Shown here: positions 59,145 through 64,000 of the stretch, one piece after another
How positions within the stretch are numbered: position 1 is the stretch's first letter
How the letters are laid out: every line of letters starts with the position of its first letter
Assembly: GCF_039531695.1 (NCBI RefSeq)
Contig: NZ_BAAAQN010000001.1
Span: 248,001-312,000 of the forward strand
Reading direction: 5' to 3'
DNA: 64,000 nucleotides
From: Catenulispora yoronensis
GTDB lineage: Bacteria > Actinomycetota > Actinomycetes > Streptomycetales > Catenulisporaceae
Program-made: the position numbers and the translations under genes
The notes under the pieces: generated by a model
What the model was told of the DNA's origin: nothing
Databases searched by the model: none
The model's input: only the letters and a program-made list of their open reading frames with translations

Positions 59145-60869
59145 GTGGTTCTTCCCTCCTTGAGCGTCGAGCACCTGACCAAGCGGTTCGGGGGCGTCAC
59201 CGCCGTGAACGACGTGAGCTTCCACCTCGCCCCGGGCGAGGCCCTGGCCGTGATCGGTCCGAACGGGGCGGGCAAGAGCAGCTTGCTCAAACTGCTGTCC
59301 GGGGCGTACCGGCCGGACGAGGGGTCTGTCCGGTTCGGCGGCACGGCCGTGGCCGACCTGGCCCCGCACGAGGTCGCGCGGCACGGCATCGCCCTGGCCT
59401 ACCAGATCCCGCGGCCGTTCAAGGGGCTCACGGTCCGGGAGAACATCGCGATCGGCGCGATGGCCCGGCGGGACGGTGGCCGTGGTGAGCACGGTGAGCG
59501 CGCAGAGCGTGGCGGCGGTGGGCGCGGTGGCGGAGAGCGCGGCGGCCGCAGCCGTCGCGGCCTCGATGGCTGGGGCGGTTTCGGCAGCTGGAGCGGTCTC
59601 GGCGGCCGGGGCGGACCCGCCTCGCGGGACCGGTACGCGGCGGTCGAGGCGGTCCTGGAGACGTGCGGCCTGGCCGACAAGGCCGCGCTGCCCGCGTCCG
59701 CGCTGCGCCTGCTGGACCTCAAACGCCTGGAACTGGCCCGGGCGCTGTCCGTCGACCCGTCGCTGATCCTGCTGGACGAGGTCGCCGCCGGGCTGAACGG
59801 GCGCGAGCTCGACCAGGTCGTCGAGCTCATCCGCACCATCCACGCGCAGGGCCGGAGCCTGATCCTGGTCGAGCACGTCGAAGGCGTCGTCGCCGCGCTC
59901 GTGGACCGGGTCCTGGTCATGGACTGGGGCCGGGTCATCGCCGAGGGGACGCCGGCCGAGGTGTCCGCCGACCCGCGAGTGCGCGAGGTGTACCTCGGCA
60001 GCGGTCACGCCGCCGGGACGAATGCCGAACCGGAGAACGAGCCGGACACCGAGCCGGACACCGAACCGGACACCGAACCGGACGCGAAGCCGGTCCCCGA
60101 TCAGCGTCCTGCCCGGAAGCCCGCGCGAGAACCGCTGCTCCGGGCGACGTCCCTGACCACCGCCTACGGCGACATCGTCGCGCTGCGGGACGTCAGCGTC
60201 GACGTCGACGCCGGGGAGATCGTCGCCGTGCTCGGGGCCAACGGCGCCGGGAAGTCCACCCTGGCCGGCACCCTGTCCGGGGCGCTGCGCGCGGCGTCCG
60301 GCCGGATCGAGTTCGCCGGACGCGACGTCAGCGGCGAACCGTCGTACGCCCGCAACCGCGACGGCATCGCGCACTGCCCCGAGGGCCGCCGGATCTTCGG
60401 CGAGCTGACCGTGCTGGAGAACCTGTCGCTGAGCGGCGGCCTGCGCCTGCGCCGGGCCGAGCTGCGCGACCGGCTCGACGACGTACACGAGATCTTCCCC
60501 ATGCTCTCCGAGATGGCCGACCGCCGCGCGGGCGAACTGTCCGGCGGCCAGCAGCAGATGCTGGCGATCGGACGGGCGCTGATGTCCCGCCCGCGGCTGC
60601 TGCTGTGCGACGAGATCTCGCTCGGACTCGCCCCGGTGGCGATCGACGCGCTCTACGAGGCGCTCGTGAAGATCCGGGAGCGCGGCGTCGCCGTCCTGCT
60701 CGTCGAGCAGAACGTGCACCGCAGCCTCACCGTGGCCGACCGGGTCTACGTCCTGGAACGCGGCCGCGTCAGCTACACCGGCGCGCCCGAGTTCCTCACC
60801 GACCAGGCCACCCTCGACGAGTTCTATTTCGGGACGAGGACCGCTCTCGCCCCGGCCCGCGACGCCTGA
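59145..60869 (+). CDS. fused Liv-type ABC ATPases (LivG-LivF in one chain)
   Basis: 574 residues with two ABC domains that are normally separate proteins. Domain 1: Walker A GPNGAGKSS at 38-46, Walker B LILLDEVAAGL, but the signature region reads ALRLLDLKRLELA with no LSGGQ or LSYGQ. A Gly/Arg-rich insert (about 108-165) sits in the helical part. A repetitive EPDTEPDTEP linker joins domain 2, which has Walker A GANGAGKST and a normal LSGGQQQM signature. GTG 59145 has GAAGGG upstream. It feeds the permeases at 62361 and 63221. Confidence 0.88.
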   Translation: MVLPSLSVEHLTKRFGGVTAVNDVSFHLAPGEALAVIGPNGAGKSSLLKLLSGAYRPDEGSVRFGGTAVADLAPHEVARHGIALAYQIPRPFKGLTVRENIAIGAMARRDGGRGEHGERAERGGGGRGGGERGGRSRRGLDGWGGFGSWSGLGGRGGPASRDRYAAVEAVLETCGLADKAALPASALRLLDLKRLELARALSVDPSLILLDEVAAGLNGRELDQVVELIRTIHAQGRSLILVEHVEGVVAALVDRVLVMDWGRVIAEGTPAEVSADPRVREVYLGSGHAAGTNAEPENEPDTEPDTEPDTEPDAKPVPDQRPARKPAREPLLRATSLTTAYGDIVALRDVSVDVDAGEIVAVLGANGAGKSTLAGTLSGALRAASGRIEFAGRDVSGEPSYARNRDGIAHCPEGRRIFGELTVLENLSLSGGLRLRRAELRDRLDDVHEIFPMLSEMADRRAGELSGGQQQMLAIGRALMSRPRLLLCDEISLGLAPVAIDALYEALVKIRERGVAVLLVEQNVHRSLTVADRVYVLERGRVSYTGAPEFLTDQATLDEFYFGTRTALAPARDA

Positions 60870-60904
60870 ACGCCGATCCACCGACCGAAGGGACCCGCAT
60901 CATC

Positions 60905-62152
60905 ATGAGCCGATCCACCATATTCAGAGCCCTCGTCGCCGGGGCCGTCGCCCCGCTGGCGCTCACCGCCGCGTGCGGCGGCAGCACCAAGGGCGGCGGC
61001 GCGAACGCCGCCGCCGGCGGCTCGGGCGGCGGCCAGACCGTCGTGCTGGGCACGAGCCTGTCGCTGACCGGCCCGCTGGGGCAGTTCGGCGTGGCCCTGC
61101 AGTCCGGCTACCAGCAGCAGATCTCCGACCTCAACGCGGCCGGCGGCCTCGACGTCGGCGGCACCAAGCGCAAGGTCGCGCTGACCGTGCTGGACAACCG
61201 CAGCGACCCGAACACCGCGACGCAGCAGGTCCGCGAACTCGTCCTCAAGGACGGCGCGGTCGCGCTGCTCGGAGCCTGCACGCCGCCGATCGTGGCGCCC
61301 GAGGCGCTGGCGGCCGAGCAGCAGAAGGTGCCCTACGTGTCCTCGTGCAACCCCGTCCACGCCTTCCAAGCGGGCAACACCGCCGGCTGGACCTACGCCT
61401 GGGACCTGTTCTTCGACGAGCAGGACCAGGCCACCGCCGTCGCGAAGGGGCTGGCGATGACCACCGGCGGCAAGAAGGTGGCGCTGTTCACCGACACCGA
61501 GCCCGACGGCGTCGCCGAGCGCCCCCTGTACAAGCAGGCGCTGGCGGCCGCCGGCCTCCAGGTCGTCGGCGACTACTCCTTCCCGGTCGGCACCACCGAC
61601 TTCTCCTCCTTCATCGACGACGCCAAGAGCAAGGGCGCGCAGCTGGTCGCCGGCCAGATGGTCCCGCCGGACGGCATCGCCCTGTGGAAGCAGATGAAGG
61701 CCCTGGGATTCCAGCCCGACGCCGCCTTCGTCGCGAAGGCCGCGGCCGGCAACAGCTGGCCGAAGGCCCTGGGCCCGATCGCCGAGGGCACCCTGTCCGA
61801 CGCCTTCTGGTCCCCGGGCACCGGCCTGGCCAACAGCCAGGCCCTGATGGGGACGCTGGGCAAGCAGTACCCGGGCAACATGTCCGACCTCAACATCGCC
61901 GTGCTGGGCTACACCGTGGCCGCGATCGTCACCGACGGGATCAAGAGCGCCGGCAGCACCGACCCGGCCAAGCTCAACGCCGCGATCGGCAAGACCGACG
62001 CCGACTACCCGCTGGGCCACATCAAGTTCGGCGACAAGCACACGGCCGCCACCCCGTTCCTGCTGACGCAGTGGCAGAACAACGACACGGTGCTGATCGT
62101 GCCGAGCACGCCGGACGCGAAGCTGGAAGAACCCGCGAAGGGCCTGCGGTGA
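60905..62152 (+). CDS. Liv-type substrate-binding lipoprotein
   Basis: 415 residues. Signal peptide with lipobox LTAACGGS, Gly/Ala linker, then a type I periplasmic-binding fold (VVLGTSLSLTGPLGQFG, LTVLDNRSDPNTA, GAVALLGACTPPIV). In this setting the ligand may be an aromatic acid rather than an amino acid (inferred). ATG 60905 follows AAGGGA. Confidence 0.92.
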   Translation: MSRSTIFRALVAGAVAPLALTAACGGSTKGGGANAAAGGSGGGQTVVLGTSLSLTGPLGQFGVALQSGYQQQISDLNAAGGLDVGGTKRKVALTVLDNRSDPNTATQQVRELVLKDGAVALLGACTPPIVAPEALAAEQQKVPYVSSCNPVHAFQAGNTAGWTYAWDLFFDEQDQATAVAKGLAMTTGGKKVALFTDTEPDGVAERPLYKQALAAAGLQVVGDYSFPVGTTDFSSFIDDAKSKGAQLVAGQMVPPDGIALWKQMKALGFQPDAAFVAKAAAGNSWPKALGPIAEGTLSDAFWSPGTGLANSQALMGTLGKQYPGNMSDLNIAVLGYTVAAIVTDGIKSAGSTDPAKLNAAIGKTDADYPLGHIKFGDKHTAATPFLLTQWQNNDTVLIVPSTPDAKLEEPAKGLR

Positions 62153-62185
62153 CGGCGGCCGGTCCGCGCCGGGACGGTCCACGCC

Positions 62186-62340
62186 GGGCCGATCAGCTCC
62201 GCACCGAGCAGTGCCGCAACGAGCAGCTCGGCGCTGGTCAGCTCCGCACCGCTCAGCTCCGCACCGCTCAGCTCGGCACCGGTTCGCGCCGGAACAGTTC
62301 GCTCGGCACCGATCAGCGCCGCGCCGAGCACCCCGCCGCC
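62186..62340. repeat. 15-bp imperfect repeat tract before livH
   Basis: Units of TCAGCTCCGCACCGC type repeat from about 62186 to 62340 in the gap after the binding-protein gene. On the minus strand the tract reads AELSGAELSGAELTSAEL, a pentapeptide-repeat-like pattern, but no gene is supported. Confidence 0.65.
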
Positions 62341-62360
62341 CACCTGGCAGGAGCACCCCG

Positions 62361-63224
62361 GTGACCGCGAACGCCGTCGTCAACGGCCTGCTCCTCGGCG
62401 GCCTGTACGCGCTGGTGGCCCTGGGCCTGTCGATCGTGTTCGGGGTCCTGCGGCTGATCAACCTCGCGCACGGCGAGATCCTCATCGGCGGCGCGTACCT
62501 CGCCTACGTCATCAGCGAGCATCTGGGCATCGGGCCGTTCCTCGCGCTGCCGCTCGCGGTGGCCGCCGTCGCGGTCCTGGCCTACCTGGTCCAGCGCTTC
62601 CTGCTGACCGGGCTGCTGGTCCGCGGCGCCGAGGGGGCGCTGGTCGCGACGTTCGGGATCTCGATGCTCGTGCAGGGCGTGTTCTCCCAGGAGTTCAGCT
62701 CGACCCCGAAGGCGCTGACCAGCTCGCTGTCCACGTCCGGCTTCACCGTGGCCGGGGTCCAGGTCCGGGGCATCTACCTGGTCGCGTTCCTCGTCGCCGC
62801 GGCGCTGTGCGGCGCGGCGCACCTGGTGCTGACCCGGACCCGGGCCGGGCTCGCGGTCCGGGCCGCGGCGGCCGATCCGGCGACCGCCGGGCTGATGGGC
62901 ATCGACATCCGCCGCGTCTACGCGGTCACCTTCGCGGTGAGCGCGGCGGTCACGGCGGTCGGCGGGGTCCTGCTCGGGGTCACCTTCAGCTTCACGCCGG
63001 ACGCCGGCATCCCCTACCTGGTGATCGGCATCGCGGTCGTGGTGCTGGGCGGCGTCGGGAACGTCGCCGGCACCTTCGCCGGGGCGCTGCTGCTGGGCCT
63101 GGTCCAGTCGCTGGCCGCGGCGCAGTTCGGCGGCGGCTACCGCGACCTGTCCGTGTATCTGCTGTTCTTCGTCGTCCTCGCGGTCCGACCGCGTGGCCTG
63201 TTCGTCCGGAGGGCGCCGGCATGA
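62361..63224 (+). CDS. livH: Liv-type ABC permease (LivH)
   Basis: 287 residues with about eight membrane segments; LVALGLSIVFGVLRLINLAHG near the start and GGVGNVAGTFAGALLLGLV near the end are family marks. GTG 62361 has AGGAG upstream; longer frames run through the repeat tract. It overlaps livM by 4 nt. Confidence 0.92.
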   Translation: MTANAVVNGLLLGGLYALVALGLSIVFGVLRLINLAHGEILIGGAYLAYVISEHLGIGPFLALPLAVAAVAVLAYLVQRFLLTGLLVRGAEGALVATFGISMLVQGVFSQEFSSTPKALTSSLSTSGFTVAGVQVRGIYLVAFLVAAALCGAAHLVLTRTRAGLAVRAAAADPATAGLMGIDIRRVYAVTFAVSAAVTAVGGVLLGVTFSFTPDAGIPYLVIGIAVVVLGGVGNVAGTFAGALLLGLVQSLAAAQFGGGYRDLSVYLLFFVVLAVRPRGLFVRRAPA

Positions 63225-64000
63225 CGAGCCGTCTCACCGCACTGTTGCGCACGCCGGACCACCGGTGGCGGCTGTGGCCCGGCGTCGCGGCCTTCGCCGT
63301 GCCGGCCGCGATCGCGGCCCAGTCCACCTCGGCGTTCACCGCCTACCAGCTGGACATCGCCACGACCCTGCTGGCCTTCATCGCGCTGGCCCAGGCCTGG
63401 AACATCCTGGCCGGCTATGCCGGCCAGATGTCCCTGGGCGCCAGCGCCTTCGTCGGCACCGGCGCCTACAGCGCCGGGCTGCTGGAGGTGCACGCCGGCC
63501 TGGGCTACGGACCGGCGGTCGTCGGCGCCGTGGCCGCGGGAGTGGCGCTGTCGGCGCTGCTCGCCTACCCGCTGCTGCGGCTGCGCGGCGACTACTTCGC
63601 CATCGGCACCCTGGCCGCCGCGCTCGCGTTGCAGGCCTGGGCCGTGAACTGGTCGTTCGCCGGCGGCTCGACGGGCATCAGCCTGCCGGCCGCCGGGGTT
63701 CCGGGGCCCGTGGAGGTGTTCCAGCTGGCCTGCGCGGTCGCCGCGATCGCGATGATCGCGGCGTACCTGGTCGCGCACTCCGGCTTCGGGATGCGCCTGA
63801 AAGCGGTCCGGGACAACGAGCCGGCAGCGGTCGGACTCGGCGTCCCGGTCTTCCGCCACCGCCTGGGCGCGCTGCTGATCAGCGGCGGGCTCAGCGGCCT
63901 GGTCGGAGCCCTGCTGGCGCTCCAGCAGATCAGCTTCGAGCCCGGCGGCATGCTCGGCCTGGGCTGGACCATCAACGCCCTGCTGATGACGATCGTCGGC
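63221..64000 (+). CDS. livM: Liv-type ABC permease (LivM), cut by window edge
   Basis: 260 residues visible. LAQAWNILAGYAGQMSLGAS and DYFAIGTLAAALALQAW are typical of LivM, and GFGMRLKAVRDNEPAAVGLG is the conserved cytoplasmic loop. ATG 63221 overlaps the livH stop (ATGA). The C-terminus lies beyond base 64000. Confidence 0.92.
   Translation, partial: MTSRLTALLRTPDHRWRLWPGVAAFAVPAAIAAQSTSAFTAYQLDIATTLLAFIALAQAWNILAGYAGQMSLGASAFVGTGAYSAGLLEVHAGLGYGPAVVGAVAAGVALSALLAYPLLRLRGDYFAIGTLAAALALQAWAVNWSFAGGSTGISLPAAGVPGPVEVFQLACAVAAIAMIAAYLVAHSGFGMRLKAVRDNEPAAVGLGVPVFRHRLGALLISGGLSGLVGALLALQQISFEPGGMLGLGWTINALLMTIVG

Noticed and set aside
62005..62343. 112-residue minus-strand frame with pentapeptide-like repeats as a gene
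   Set aside because: Half of it is antisense to the binding-protein gene and it has no ribosome site; kept only as a finding.

Overview
The window is very GC-rich actinobacterial DNA with GTG and TTG starts, frequent 4-nt ATGA gene overlaps, a stressosome/partner-switching operon, SARP, LAL (LuxR-type) and NB-ARC regulators, and many secreted enzymes carrying ricin-B lectin domains. This fits a filamentous actinomycete of the Streptomyces/Catenulispora type. The genus is an inference from gene content only.

Layout. 1-8.6 kb: an LLM flavin oxidoreductase (cut by the left edge), a large LAL-type LuxR regulator, and a small biosynthesis-like set (KASIII-like enzyme without the usual His, DUF6059-like protein, type II thioesterase, TrpC-like barrel without its catalytic lysines), plus a PNPOx pseudogene fragment. 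8.8-13.7 kb: a gamma-glutamylcyclotransferase/M24 fusion, then a three-gene conflict-type operon (coiled-coil protein, EACC1-like protein, caspase-WD40 protein), a 4-TM protein and a 23-residue membrane peptide. 13.8-25.9 kb: a signalling island with an rsbR-rsbS-rsbT stressosome operon that continues into an RsbT-like/SpoIIE fusion, a hybrid kinase, a receiver-PP2C and a STAS protein, followed by a second set of STAS, ATPase, receiver-PP2C, CHASE3 kinase and response regulator. 26-28.7 kb: Hsp20, a diacylglycerol-kinase-like protein and a YihY/BrkB membrane protein.

28.9-30.8 kb: a compact operon of a HEXXH peptide-modification-like enzyme, a PqqD-like RiPP recognition protein and a 73-residue peptide with ten consecutive glutamines, closed by a 17-bp terminator stem. 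This is the best candidate here for an undescribed system (a RiPP pathway). 31.4-35.5 kb: an XRE-NB-ARC-TPR protein with near-identical TPRs, and a SARP gene that is a frameshifted remnant of an AfsR-like protein.

35.6-54.2 kb: a sugar-utilisation locus with a LacI regulator, an ABC importer (two permeases, lipoprotein), a ROK kinase, and five secreted enzymes with ricin-B lectins (GH92 twice, GH76, GH59, SGNH esterase). Six copies of a TGNNAACGTTNNCA palindrome lie upstream of the binding protein, the kinase and the GH76/GH59 pair, which suggests one regulon for alpha-mannan or glycolipid breakdown and import. 54.3-64 kb: an IclR regulator followed by an aromatic-catabolism-like run (FAD monooxygenase, FAH hydrolase, VOC dioxygenase) and a Liv-type ABC importer in which the two ATPases are fused into one protein; the last permease runs off the right edge. 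No rRNA, tRNA, CRISPR array or insertion sequence was recognised.
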